Source: Flavobacteriales bacterium (GTDB lineage: Bacteria > Bacteroidota > Bacteroidia > Flavobacteriales > Flavobacteriaceae). Taken from it: a DNA stretch of 64,000 bases. The translations under genes were made by a program, and so were the position numbers. Positions 43,144 through 51,579 of this stretch are shown here, piece after piece (the stretch's first letter is position 1; every line of letters begins with the position of its first letter). The DNA lies in NCBI GenBank assembly GCA_011526365.1, contig WTIO01000016.1, forward strand, positions 21,013 through 85,012. The letters are read 5' to 3'. The notes beneath the pieces were generated by a model. The model saw only the letters and a program-made list of their open reading frames with translations, made no database searches and was not told where the DNA came from.

Positions 43144-43698
43144 CTAGTTGATCTTACTGGGATGTTGTTTTACAAAAGCAGACCAGCTGGAGTAATTCTT
43201 TGTGTCAGCGCTTTTCCCGTAATTAAAATAATGGCACACAGCAGCAGCCAAACCATCGGTAGCATCAAGGTTTTTGGGGAGGATTTTAATATGCAGCATT
43301 TGCTGTAACATTTTTGCCACCTGCTCTTTACTGGCGTTCCCGTTCCCTGTAATGGCCATTTTTATTTTTTTAGGAGAGTATTCAGTAATAGGAATTTCAC
43401 GGGTTAAGCCGGCAGCCATGGCAACTCCTTGCGCGCGACCTAACTTTAACATCGATTGTACATTTTTTCCAAAGAAGGGGGCTTCAATGGCAATTTCGTC
43501 AGGATGGTATTGGTCAATTAAGCTTATCGTACGTTGGAAAATATACTTTAACTTAAGGTAGTGATCCTTGTATTTTTTCAGCTCCAATTCATTAAGCTGC
43601 ACAAGTTTAGGTTGATTGTTGAGCACCTGAATGATACCAAATCCCATAATGGTAGTTCCGGGGTCGATACCGAGAATGATGCGATCGGGCTGCTTCAT
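43144..43698 (-). CDS. ruvC: Crossover junction endodeoxyribonuclease RuvC
   Basis: RuvC resolves Holliday junctions during recombination. The 184-residue product has ILGIDPGTTIMGFGI with the first catalytic Asp, IAIEAPFFGKNVQSMLKLGRAQG with the catalytic Glu, ITEYSPKKIKMAITGNGNASKEQV, and NLDATDGLAAAVCH with the last Asp pair. The ATG overlaps the TGA of the lipoprotein gene upstream, so it is coupled to it. RuvA/B are not in the window. Confidence 0.96.
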   Translation of the reverse strand: MKQPDRIILGIDPGTTIMGFGIIQVLNNQPKLVQLNELELKKYKDHYLKLKYIFQRTISLIDQYHPDEIAIEAPFFGKNVQSMLKLGRAQGVAMAAGLTREIPITEYSPKKIKMAITGNGNASKEQVAKMLQQMLHIKILPKNLDATDGLAAAVCHYFNYGKSADTKNYSSWSAFVKQHPSKIN

Positions 43699-44183
43699 TC
43701 TTCGGGCTGTGCCACGATCGTAATGGGCAACTTCAAAGCTACATTTACGCTTGTTCCAACATTGGTTTTTACTGCTGGCTCAGCTTGTGGAAGACCAGCA
43801 ATAGCCTCGTTTAAGTAGGCTTCAAAATCAGTAACGAGTGAAGCGATACCATCGGGGTCATCAAAAGAATCTAAAGTAATCATCCCTGTTTTATCTACCA
43901 GTAACTTTACTTCAATGGTAGTTTCAATGGGGGTATTGGCTTGTAATTCCTGAGCACTTAAATAGGCCTCAACATTTTCACTGACCACGGTGCTAAAGCA
44001 AACTATAAGTGTGTCGCCATTCATACCTTCACATTCGGGGAAGGAGGGAAACTGATCTTTGGAAGACCATTTGGTAGCTTTTTTGATTTCACTTGATGGC
44101 ACTTTAGTGTTAAAAGCATCACAGGAAGAAAAAACAATTACTAGACTTACAAGGTATAGATGAAAACGTAGAAAGGTTTGCAT
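43695..44183 (-). CDS. Lipoprotein with TonB C-terminal-like domain
   Basis: A 162-residue putative lipoprotein: hydrophobic FHLYLVSLVIVF followed by lipobox VFSSC (Cys21). The rest resembles the periplasmic C-terminal domain of TonB-like proteins (FPECE, TTIEVKLLVDKTGMITL, LNEAIAGLPQAEPAV, VNVALKLPITIV), which in Bacteroidota also occurs detached from a membrane anchor. Its exact role is unknown. It is directly upstream of and coupled to ruvC. Confidence 0.7.
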   Translation of the reverse strand: MQTFLRFHLYLVSLVIVFSSCDAFNTKVPSSEIKKATKWSSKDQFPSFPECEGMNGDTLIVCFSTVVSENVEAYLSAQELQANTPIETTIEVKLLVDKTGMITLDSFDDPDGIASLVTDFEAYLNEAIAGLPQAEPAVKTNVGTSVNVALKLPITIVAQPEE

Positions 44184-44278
44184 GAAATTAATTTTAACTG
44201 ATATTTAAAAGTACAACTTTTTGAAAAAAGAGTTTTGTTTTTCGGGATATTACTACCTTCAATTAGAATTTGATACTT

Positions 44279-44758
44279 ATGGAAATACTCCTAATTTGTT
44301 TAAGTGCTGTTTTTATTCTACTGGGCATTGCAGGTAGTTTTCTTCCCATACTACCGGGTCCAATAACCGGATGGGTTGGCTTGTTATTGCTGCACCAAAC
44401 AGCACGTGTTCCCAATAATACCTCACTACTAATTAGCACGTTTATTATTGCACTAGTGGTGTTTTTAATTGATTATATCATTCCCATCCTAGGGACTAAA
44501 AAATTTGGTGGCTCTAAAAAAGGGATGATTGGAGCTACATTGGGAGTATTGGTTGGCTTGGTTTTCTTGGGGCCTTTGGGGGTGCTGGTTGGACCCTTTG
44601 TAGGGGCCTATTTGGGGGAATTACTGGGCAATCCAAAAGACAATAAAAAAGCCCTAAAAGCTGCTTTTGGTTCCCTTACAGGGTTTCTTACCGGTGTATT
44701 CTTAAAGTTTACTGTGTCAGTTATTTATTTAGGCATTTACCTCAAAGTCTTAATTTGA
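44279..44758 (+). CDS. DUF456 family membrane protein
   Basis: A 159-residue integral membrane protein with about four spans: ILLICLSAVFILLGIAGSF, TSLLISTFIIALVVFLIDYII, the glycine-rich MIGATLGVLVGLVFLGPLGVLVGPFVGAYLGELLG, and a final hydrophobic stretch. The Gly-rich glycine-zipper region is characteristic of DUF456. I use the ATG at 44279 in preference to an upstream TTG. Function is unknown. Confidence 0.85.
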   Translation: MEILLICLSAVFILLGIAGSFLPILPGPITGWVGLLLLHQTARVPNNTSLLISTFIIALVVFLIDYIIPILGTKKFGGSKKGMIGATLGVLVGLVFLGPLGVLVGPFVGAYLGELLGNPKDNKKALKAAFGSLTGFLTGVFLKFTVSVIYLGIYLKVLI

Positions 44759-45378
44759 AAATGATTTCCCATCTTCTGGCTGCTCTCCTCTTAAAAATGC
44801 AATCAAACCACAACACTATATTTAATTTAATGAATTTTGTGTACTATTTCGGTCTGCCCGCGAAAAACATCAACCGTTATAGGGGTATTAAAAAGAGAGT
44901 CAGCGCATAGAAGATAGTTTTTTATTTATTTGTAAGGCTGCACGCTGCAATTGCCCTGTTATGGACAAGCGTACTTTTGTGGGGTAATGTTTATTCCATC
45001 AAGTTTTTCGATTGCCAAAATTGTTAATTCTAATGTAAATGGGGGCATCGGTTTGTTGGATGGTATTATTGTAGGCCAAGCGCAAATGCTTTTAAAATCA
45101 AGCATTCCTATTCTGTTAAGCTAGCATGTAAACGTTTAGAGGAGGTCGTAGTCATCATAAGGCGAATAAATAAGGTTGTTGTAGATATAAATTTGAAGCC
45201 AATACATCAGTTTAACCGAAGAAACCCAGTAAAAGTTTTCTGTGGTACATTAGTGAAATAGACGGTTAGTTTTAATGTGTTTTTGGAATTTAAGGTGATA
45301 AGAATTTGTAGTACTTGTCCTACAAAATTTATGATTCCCCTCCCTTATCATTGCATATTTTCTATGTATTTTTACGGG
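44759..45378. other. 620-bp gap without a confident gene
   Basis: AT-rich sequence with no recognised RNA or strong hairpin. One small plus-strand frame (44987 to about 45124, MFIPSSFSIAKIVNSN then VNGGIGLLDGIIV) has a protein-like composition but no family I recognise and no clear translation signal; it may be a remnant of a lost gene. The last 100 bp hold the upstream region of the following small gene. Confidence 0.4.
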
Positions 45379-45585
45379 ATGAAATTATTCCTACTCACCT
45401 TTGGACTTCTCGCTCTGGCATTTGCAGGAATCGCCATAAAGATTTGGGCAAAAAAAGATGGGAAATTTGCAGGTACCTGCGCGAGTCAAAGCCCCTTTTT
45501 AAACAACACCAATGAACCCTGTGGATTTTGCGGAAAACTCCCCGACGAACAGGAATGCAAAAACACTCCTGCACATCTCAATTAA
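45379..45585 (+). CDS. Small membrane or secreted Cys-containing protein
   Basis: A 68-residue protein that starts with a hydrophobic segment (KLFLLTFGLLALAFAGIAIKIW) and continues with four cysteines in TCASQSPF, CGFCGKLP and ECKN, a pattern I recall in other Flavobacteriia as an unnamed membrane or secreted protein. The CxxC could bind metal or be redox active. The start at 45379 is chosen because upstream in-frame sequence does not look like protein. It precedes the sigma factor/Nramp-like pair by 29 nt. Confidence 0.75.
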   Translation: MKLFLLTFGLLALAFAGIAIKIWAKKDGKFAGTCASQSPFLNNTNEPCGFCGKLPDEQECKNTPAHLN

Positions 45586-45614
45586 TTTTGTAGTTTGTTG
45601 GGAATTTGCATCCC

Positions 45615-46166
45615 ATGAATCACCTCAATGAAAAGAAATTAATTACTGCTGCAAAGCAAAACGATCAAAAGGCGTTTAGCATCCTTTTTGATCTCTACTG
45701 GGATGTGGTGTATTCGTCTCAATTGCAACTTACTAAAGACGAAAATACCGCTGAGGAAATTGCTCTATTGACCTTTACTAAAGCCTTTGACCGTATCGTA
45801 CAATACGATAGTACCTACGCTTTTTCTACCTGGTTAATTACCATTGCAAAAAACTTGAGTATCGATCGGCTGCGGAAACAACAGCGTAATGTGGAGGAAC
45901 AAAAAGAAATCGCTGAACTCCAAGAGGTGATTTCTGATCTTCATCCCTCTCCGGAAGAACGCCTCATTGCGAGTCAAAACCTCGACCACTTATTACTGTG
46001 TATTCAGCGCTTAAAAGAAGAATATAGGCAACTGCTCCACCTGCGGTTTTTTGAAGGGTATTCCTACAAAGCTTTAAGTGAGGAGTTGCAACAACCTATT
46101 AACACCATTAAGGTAAAACTGATGCGGGCTAAAAAAATTCTATCCGAACAAATCCATAAATCATGA
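45615..46166 (+). CDS. ECF-type RNA polymerase sigma factor
   Basis: A 183-residue sigma-70 family factor with region 2 (AFSILFDLYWDVVYSSQLQLTKDENTAEEIALLTFTKAF-type, then STWLITIAKNLSIDRLRKQQR) and region 4 (LKEEYRQLLHLRFFEGYSYKALSEEL, then INTIKVKLMRAKKIL helix-turn-helix). The start at 45615 is the first ATG; a TTG three codons earlier is also possible. No anti-sigma gene adjoins it. Its stop overlaps the start of the transporter gene by four bases, so its regulation may be tied to metal transport. Confidence 0.9.
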   Translation: MNHLNEKKLITAAKQNDQKAFSILFDLYWDVVYSSQLQLTKDENTAEEIALLTFTKAFDRIVQYDSTYAFSTWLITIAKNLSIDRLRKQQRNVEEQKEIAELQEVISDLHPSPEERLIASQNLDHLLLCIQRLKEEYRQLLHLRFFEGYSYKALSEELQQPINTIKVKLMRAKKILSEQIHKS

Positions 46167-47380
46167 AAGCAGTATTACAAAAACTTGGGCCTGGCCTATT
46201 GTTTGCTGGTGCAGCCATAGGGGTGTCCCATCTTGTTCAATCTACAAGAGCTGGAGCCGATTTCGGTTGGGGGCTGTTGTGGGCTTTAGTGTTGGTCAAT
46301 TTGTTTAAATATCCTTTCTTTCAATACGGGCCACGCTATGCCCTGGCTACCAACAAAACCTTACTTGATGGATACCATCGTTTGGGAAAAACTTATTTGT
46401 GGATTTACTTCCTCCTAAATTTGGGTACAATGTTTACCATCCAAACTGCTGTTACTGTAGTAAGTGCAGGTTTAGCAGCTGAATTGTTTGGTATGACCAC
46501 AGCTGTTTATTGGTGTGTTATCTTAACCGTATTGTGTTTTGGGTTACTTATTATAGGAAAATACCAGCTGCTAGACCGATTTATAAAAGTCATTATCCTC
46601 ACTCTGACGATCAGTAGTATTTTAGCTTTGGGAATTGCTCTTGCCAATGGATCGCAAAGTATTCCACTAACGCAAGTGTTTCCAAAAGAGGGAGGACTGC
46701 TATTCCTTATCGCCTTTTTAGGGTGGATGCCTGCTCCCATGGACATTTCCATTTGGCATTCTATATGGGCTTTGGAAAAAAAGAAAAGCAGCAAAAACCC
46801 CCTCACTTTAAAAAACAGTCTATTTGACTTTAATGTGGGCTATTTTGCTACAGTAATTCTAGGGGCTTGTTTTATTGGGCTAGGGGCTATGGTAATGTAC
46901 GGCTCTGGAGTTTCCTTTTCCTCAAACGGAACCGTTTTCGCCGGACAGCTTATCGCCCTTTATACTGCAAATTTAGGGGATGCTGCCTATGGTATTATTG
47001 CCGTTGCTGCATTTACTACCATGTTTAGCACTACCATTACCACCCTCGACGCTTCCCCCAGAGCCATGGCTAAAAGCACACAATTATTATTTAACACTAA
47101 AAAAGACCTATACCTCAGTTGGATGATAGTTCTTGCCTTGGGGACCATTTTTATTTTCTTATTCCTGCTGTCTGAAATGGGACTCTTGGTTCAAATTGCT
47201 ACGGTACTTTCCTTTATTACCGCGCCTTTGTATGCCTATTTAAATTATCGGTTGGTGCGCAGCAAACACATGCCGAAAGACCATCAACCGGACAAAAGAC
47301 TACAACTGTTAAGTCAGGTAGGACTGTTGGCACTCACAGGTTTTACACTCGGATATTTAATCAGTTTATTTTACAGTTAA
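46163..47380 (+). CDS. Nramp-like transporter lacking the DPGN motif
   Basis: A 405-residue inner-membrane protein with about eleven spans related to Nramp metal transporters. In canonical Nramp the first helix carries DPGN and the sixth MPH; here the first helix reads GPGLLFAGAAIGVSHLVQSTRAGADFG, with no DPGN, and the sixth reads WMPAPMDISIWHS. TMFSTTITTLDASPRAM is retained. It therefore belongs to a divergent Nramp branch whose cargo is unclear; Mn2+/Fe2+ should not be assumed. The start overlaps the sigma factor stop (ATGA). Confidence 0.85.
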   Translation: MKAVLQKLGPGLLFAGAAIGVSHLVQSTRAGADFGWGLLWALVLVNLFKYPFFQYGPRYALATNKTLLDGYHRLGKTYLWIYFLLNLGTMFTIQTAVTVVSAGLAAELFGMTTAVYWCVILTVLCFGLLIIGKYQLLDRFIKVIILTLTISSILALGIALANGSQSIPLTQVFPKEGGLLFLIAFLGWMPAPMDISIWHSIWALEKKKSSKNPLTLKNSLFDFNVGYFATVILGACFIGLGAMVMYGSGVSFSSNGTVFAGQLIALYTANLGDAAYGIIAVAAFTTMFSTTITTLDASPRAMAKSTQLLFNTKKDLYLSWMIVLALGTIFIFLFLLSEMGLLVQIATVLSFITAPLYAYLNYRLVRSKHMPKDHQPDKRLQLLSQVGLLALTGFTLGYLISLFYS

Positions 47381-47385
47381 TGTCG

Positions 47386-47393
47386 TATCTTTG
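47386..47393 (+). promoter_or_regulatory. Promoter -7 element of lipA
   Basis: TATCTTTG matches TAnnTTTG exactly and lies 16 nt upstream of the GTG start of lipA, immediately after the transporter gene ends. Confidence 0.5.
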
Positions 47394-47409
47394 AAAAAAC
47401 AAATGTCGC

Positions 47410-48279
47410 GTGGAAAGTGTAGCAGAAAAAAAGACGCATCAGCCCAAACCCAAGTGGATTCGAGTAAAACTTCCTACTGGGAAAAAATATACTGCCCTAC
47501 GAAGCTTGGTAGATAAGTATGAATTGCATACAATTTGTACTTCTGGAAGCTGCCCCAATATGGGGGAATGTTGGGCCGAAGGCACCGCCACTTTTATGAT
47601 TCTCGGTAATATTTGTACCCGTTCCTGTGGTTTTTGTGGCGTAAAAACGGGGCGCCCCGAGAGTGTGGAATGGGCCGAGCCCGAAAAAGTAGCCCGTTCC
47701 ATCAAGCTGATGAATATCAAACACGCCGTACTGACCTCTGTAGATCGTGACGATCTTAAAGACATGGGATCCATTCTTTGGGCAGAAACTGTAAAAGCAG
47801 TGCGCCGCCTAAATCCCAATACTACGCTAGAAACCCTGATTCCTGATTTTCAGGGGAACACCACAAATATTGATCGTATTGTTGCTGTAGCGCCTGAGGT
47901 AGTTTCTCATAATATGGAAACCGTAAAGCGATTGACGCGCGAGGTGCGTATTCAAGCAAAGTACGAACGGAGTTTAGAAGTGTTGCGTTACCTAAAACAA
48001 GAAGGCATTCGCCGCACAAAGTCGGGGATTATGCTTGGGTTGGGTGAAACCGAAGAAGAAGTGTTACAAACCCTCCATGACCTGCGTGGTGTGTCGGTTG
48101 ATATTGTTACGTTAGGACAGTACTTACAACCCTCTAAAAAACACTTACCAGTACAAAAATTTATTACTCCCGAAACCTTTAAAAAGTACGAAACCTTTGC
48201 CAAGGACCTCGGTTTTCGTCATGTGGAAAGTGGCCCATTGGTACGTTCCAGTTACAAAGCGCACAAACACGTTGCATAG
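47410..48279 (+). CDS. lipA: Lipoyl synthase
   Basis: LipA inserts two sulfurs into protein-bound octanoate. The 289-residue product has the auxiliary cluster CTSGSCPNMGEC (C-x4-C-x5-C), the radical SAM motif CTRSCGFC (C-x3-C-x2-C), and the C-terminal VRSSYKA Arg-Ser-Ser-Tyr motif. The start is GTG (47410); an ATG seven bases earlier is out of frame. It supports lipoylation of E2 subunits such as those working with the PdhB encoded at 6.6-7.6 kb. Confidence 0.97.
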   Translation: MESVAEKKTHQPKPKWIRVKLPTGKKYTALRSLVDKYELHTICTSGSCPNMGECWAEGTATFMILGNICTRSCGFCGVKTGRPESVEWAEPEKVARSIKLMNIKHAVLTSVDRDDLKDMGSILWAETVKAVRRLNPNTTLETLIPDFQGNTTNIDRIVAVAPEVVSHNMETVKRLTREVRIQAKYERSLEVLRYLKQEGIRRTKSGIMLGLGETEEEVLQTLHDLRGVSVDIVTLGQYLQPSKKHLPVQKFITPETFKKYETFAKDLGFRHVESGPLVRSSYKAHKHVA

Positions 48280-48281
48280 CC

Positions 48282-49301
48282 CTACTTTACAGTAGCCAAC
48301 CAATCCTGTAATAGCTGTTCATCAGCAGGTGTCACAAACCCCAATTGTATGGGCCAATAGAATAAATTTGCCCACTCCCCCCATAGGGGCGCTAGGCGCA
48401 TAAAATCCTTTTCGGTGGTGAGTACCTTGCGTTTTACTGCAACACTTTTTAACTGTGCCACTTCCTGTGTACTAAAGTTATGGTGATCGCTAAATCTTTT
48501 GTGTTCAAAAGCAATTCCCTGCGCTTTCAGGGCCGCACATAATGGGAGAGGATCTGCAATTCCTGTTACCAGCAAAATGGGTGCAGCAGTGAGGGCGCTG
48601 ACCTCCAATTGTTCTTTTTTACTGTAAACATTAGTGTCGTAGGTATAGGTAGTAAATACCACCTCTTGCTGGGGCTGCAATTGAAGTTTTGCCTTAAACT
48701 CCTCCCGTGCTTTTGTTGACAATGTAGGGGGACATTTGGTCACCACTATGATGTGAGCACGAACAGCAGCTGAAGCTGCTTCACGCAGGCGACCAACTGG
48801 CAATACTACATCATTAAAGTAGGGACGGTTATAGGCAGTGGTCAGTAGCATATGACTGGGGCGAATGTACCGATGTTGAAAACAGTCGTCAAACAACAAC
48901 ACCTCAAGGTTAGGAAAAGCAGCTAAAAGTTGTTGAATGCCTGCTGTGCGTTGTTCAGCAACTGCTATGCTAATTTCAGGATGTTGGGACAGGAGTTGAA
49001 GGGCTTCGTCGCCTATGGTCTGCGCAGTATCCTCAGTGGAAGCCAGGCGTACACCCGGAGTACTTCGCCCATAGCCTCTACTGATCATTCCAACTTTTTT
49101 TTGAGATTTAAAATGACCTGCCAAATAAGCGACTACCACAGATTTTCCTGTTCCCCCAACGGCGAGATTGCCAACCCCTACACTGGGTATTGGCACTGGG
49201 TATTGCAAAAGGAGTCCCCAATCAAACATACGGTTGCGCACAGAAACAATAGCTCCATAAAGCAGCGCAAAAGGCAACAAGATCCAGCGTAGTAATTTCA
49301 C
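48282..49301 (-). CDS. lpxK: Tetraacyldisaccharide 4'-kinase (lipid A synthesis)
   Basis: LpxK phosphorylates the lipid A disaccharide at the inner membrane. The P-loop GVGNLAVGGTGKSVVVAYL and LLFDDCFQHRYI fit the family, and a hydrophobic N-terminal LLRWILLPFALLYGAI anchors it. I start at the GTG at 49301 (VKLLRW), which gives about 339 residues; the longer in-frame extension to 49445 runs across the divergent Nif3-like gene and does not resemble LpxK. Three genes of the usual neighbourhood (lpxK, Nif3-like, coiled-coil protein) are conserved here. Confidence 0.93.
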   Translation of the reverse strand: MKLLRWILLPFALLYGAIVSVRNRMFDWGLLLQYPVPIPSVGVGNLAVGGTGKSVVVAYLAGHFKSQKKVGMISRGYGRSTPGVRLASTEDTAQTIGDEALQLLSQHPEISIAVAEQRTAGIQQLLAAFPNLEVLLFDDCFQHRYIRPSHMLLTTAYNRPYFNDVVLPVGRLREAASAAVRAHIIVVTKCPPTLSTKAREEFKAKLQLQPQQEVVFTTYTYDTNVYSKKEQLEVSALTAAPILLVTGIADPLPLCAALKAQGIAFEHKRFSDHHNFSTQEVAQLKSVAVKRKVLTTEKDFMRLAPLWGEWANLFYWPIQLGFVTPADEQLLQDWLATVK

Positions 49302-49318
49302 GCCAAATAAGATAATAC

Positions 49319-49326
49319 TATATTTG
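49319..49326 (+). promoter_or_regulatory. Promoter -7 element of the Nif3-like gene
   Basis: TATATTTG matches TAnnTTTG exactly, 17 nt upstream of the ATG at 49344, within the 42-bp gap shared with divergent lpxK. Confidence 0.55.
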
Positions 49327-49343
49327 TAATCAGCCGATATTTC

Positions 49344-50435
49344 ATGAAAATTCAAACTATACTCGATCACCTTAATGCCTGGGCTCCCCAAGAATATGCT
49401 GAAGACTTTGATAACACCGGCTTGTTGGTAGGCGATGTACATCAAAACTGTACTGGTGCGCTGATAACTTTAGACACCCTCCCCAAAACTATAGATGAGG
49501 CCATCACAAAAAATTGTAACCTCATTATCAGTTTTCACCCAATCATTTTTAAAGGATTAAAAAGTATTACTGGAAAAGATTATGTGGAGCAAACCCTATT
49601 AAAAGCGATCAAAAATGACATTGCTATTTTTGCCCTGCATACCGCATTGGATAATCATATTGAAGGGGTAAGTCATGGCATGGCCAACGCTCTAGAACTG
49701 GTGGGACAGCGTATTTTAGTGCCTCAAAAAAACACCCTAAAGAAACTCACCACTTATGTGCCTAAACCTCATGTAACAACCGTACTTCAGGCCTTGTACA
49801 CAGCGGGTGCTGGACATGTTGGTGCCTATGATCACTGTAGTTTTTCCAACCCTGGAACAGGTAGTTTCCGTGGGGATGACAACAGTACTCCCGCTATAGG
49901 TAGCCCCAATGAAGATACGCAGGTGGAAGAAGTACAGCTGCATTTGGTAGTTAAACGCCACCTGGAAAAGAAGGTGCTTCAAGCACTCTTTAAAGCCCAC
50001 CCCTACGAAGAAGTAGCCTATGAGATAACCGCTTTGGACAATTCCAATCAAACCATTGGAATGGGCATAGTGGGTGAACTGCCAAAACCTTTGGTCCCAA
50101 AAGTCTTTTTAGATCTTATAAAAGAACGCTTTGGCCTCTCCATCCTCCGCCATACAACTTTGAGAACAGCCCCCATCTCTAAAGTCGCTGTGCTAGGAGG
50201 CTCAGGAGCTTTTGCGCTTGGAACAGCTAAAGCACAAGGCGCCCATGCCTATATTACCGCCGATTTAAAATATCATGACTTTTTTCAAGGAAATGACAAT
50301 TTCTTACTAGCAGATATTGGACATTATGAAAGTGAGCAGTTTACAAAAACGTTAATCCTTAACTTTCTTAACAAAAAAATACCTAATTTTGCCTTCGCTT
50401 TAGCGCAATCCACCAACCCTGTGAATTACTATTAA
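49344..50435 (+). CDS. Nif3-like dinuclear metal centre protein
   Basis: A 363-residue member of the Nif3/YqfO family, which forms hexameric rings with a two-metal site; some members have been reported as GTP cyclohydrolase-type enzymes, but the role is generally unsettled. Metal ligands are visible in FHPIIFKGLKSI and ALHTALDNHIEGV near the N-terminus and ITADLKYHDFFQ with IGHYESEQF at the C-terminus. A CutA/PII-like domain (about residues 130-235, LTTYVPKPHVTTVLQALYTAGAG and HLEKKVLQALFKAHPYEEVAYEI) is inserted in the middle, as in longer members. The next gene follows 2 nt after the stop. Confidence 0.92.
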   Translation: MKIQTILDHLNAWAPQEYAEDFDNTGLLVGDVHQNCTGALITLDTLPKTIDEAITKNCNLIISFHPIIFKGLKSITGKDYVEQTLLKAIKNDIAIFALHTALDNHIEGVSHGMANALELVGQRILVPQKNTLKKLTTYVPKPHVTTVLQALYTAGAGHVGAYDHCSFSNPGTGSFRGDDNSTPAIGSPNEDTQVEEVQLHLVVKRHLEKKVLQALFKAHPYEEVAYEITALDNSNQTIGMGIVGELPKPLVPKVFLDLIKERFGLSILRHTTLRTAPISKVAVLGGSGAFALGTAKAQGAHAYITADLKYHDFFQGNDNFLLADIGHYESEQFTKTLILNFLNKKIPNFAFALAQSTNPVNYY

Positions 50436-50437
50436 TT

Positions 50438-51214
50438 ATGGCTAAAAAAGAAAGTACTGTCGAAGAAAAACTTCGCGCCCTGTTTGACTTACAACTCATC
50501 GATACGCGTATTGATGAAATTCGCAATGTACGCGGAGAACTTCCCCTAGAAGTGGAAGACCTGGAAAATGAAGTCGCTGGACTAAACAAACGCCTCGATA
50601 ATTTTAACGAAGAAGTGGCCGATTTCGATCACCAAATTAAAGCCCTCAAAAATGGTATTGAGGTGGCACAGGAAATGGTTAAAAAATATGAGGCTAACTT
50701 AAAAAACGTGCGAAACAACCGTGAATACAATTCCATTACTAAAGAGCAAGAGTACCAAGAGTTAGAAATTCAACTGTCTGAAAAGCGCATTAAAGACCTT
50801 AAAGGTAAAATTGAACTAAAGAGTGAAGCTATTACTGAACTCAAAGAAAAAATAGATGCGCGTACCAGTCACCTCAACAGCAAAAAAGAGGAGCTGGATG
50901 CAATTTTAGATGAAACACGAAAAGAAGAAGAATTACTCAAAAAGAAATCTGCGGAATTTTCTAAAAATATTGAGCAGCACCTCTTGGATGCTTACCAAAG
51001 AATCCGTGGGAATGTTAAGAATGGTCTAGCCATTGTACCCGTTGAACGAGGTGCTTCTGGAGGTTCATACTTTACGATTCCACCACAAACTCAAATGGAA
51101 ATTGCTTCTCGTTTAAAAATTATTACTGACGAGCACAGCGGACGTATCCTTGTAGACCCTGAATTGGCTGCTGAGGAAAGAGATAAAATGAGCGCTGTTT
51201 TTAAGGTTTCCTGA
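50438..51214 (+). CDS. Coiled-coil protein of the C4 zinc-ribbon (DUF164) family without cysteines
   Basis: A 258-residue protein made of a long coiled coil (about residues 40-180, heptad-rich E/K/L sequence) and a C-terminal segment where C4-type zinc-ribbon relatives have two Cys pairs. The positions are recognisable (GGSYFTIPPQTQMEI and DEHSGRILVDPEL correspond to the usual knuckles), but the protein has no cysteine at all, so it cannot bind zinc there. I recall the same loss in other flavobacterial sequences. Function unknown; it forms an operon with the Nif3-like gene and ends at a strong terminator. Confidence 0.88.
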   Translation: MAKKESTVEEKLRALFDLQLIDTRIDEIRNVRGELPLEVEDLENEVAGLNKRLDNFNEEVADFDHQIKALKNGIEVAQEMVKKYEANLKNVRNNREYNSITKEQEYQELEIQLSEKRIKDLKGKIELKSEAITELKEKIDARTSHLNSKKEELDAILDETRKEEELLKKKSAEFSKNIEQHLLDAYQRIRGNVKNGLAIVPVERGASGGSYFTIPPQTQMEIASRLKIITDEHSGRILVDPELAAEERDKMSAVFKVS

Positions 51215-51237
51215 CACAGCAATCTTCTAACAAAACT

Positions 51238-51270
51238 AAAAAAACCTCAACAGCCGTTGAGGTTTTTTTT
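51238..51270 (+). terminator. Intrinsic terminator of the Nif3-like operon
   Basis: A 7-bp stem CCTCAAC/GTTGAGG with loop AGCC, extendable by A-T pairs, followed by eight T. It lies 24 nt after the coiled-coil gene. Confidence 0.9.
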
Positions 51271-51351
51271 ATTCTAAAAGCAAAAGGATTCGTTGGCTTA
51301 TTTTTTGGGGTAAAAAAGAGCCCAAAACACTTTTTTTGTTTTCAAAAAATA

Positions 51352-51382
51352 AAAAATCCCAATGCTGTGCGTCGGGATTTTT
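51352..51382 (-). terminator. Intrinsic terminator downstream of tRNA-Val
   Basis: AAAAATCCC/GGGATTTTT closes a 13-nt loop; on the minus strand it is followed by TATTTTTTG. It begins 8 nt beyond the tRNA 3' end. Confidence 0.75.
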
Positions 51383-51389
51383 ATTGCTG

Positions 51390-51464
51390 TGGGCGCGAAG
51401 GGATTCGAACCCCTGACCCCCTGGGTGTAAACCAGGTGCTCTGAACCAACTGAGCTACGCGCCC
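51390..51464 (-). tRNA. tRNA-Val (anticodon UAC)
   Basis: A 75-nt tRNA with acceptor GGGCGCG/CGCGCCC, D arm GCTCAGTTGGTTCAGAGC, anticodon stem CCTGG/CCAGG around TTTACAC (anticodon TAC), and T arm with GGTTCGAAT. CCA is not encoded. It is downstream of the exbB-folC cluster on the same strand. Confidence 0.97.
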
Positions 51465-51579
51465 TTAAGGACTGCTTATTTGTTTATGAACGTGGGCAAA
51501 TATACTACTCCTACTTTAAAAATAAAGCAACAAATGCTATTTTTTATGGTTCAACCTTCAGTTTACTTGGTTGTGGTGA

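Noticed and set aside
49302..49445. Upstream in-frame extension of lpxK
   Set aside because: It runs across the divergent Nif3-like gene, has no LpxK resemblance, and a GTG at 49301 gives the normal family start.
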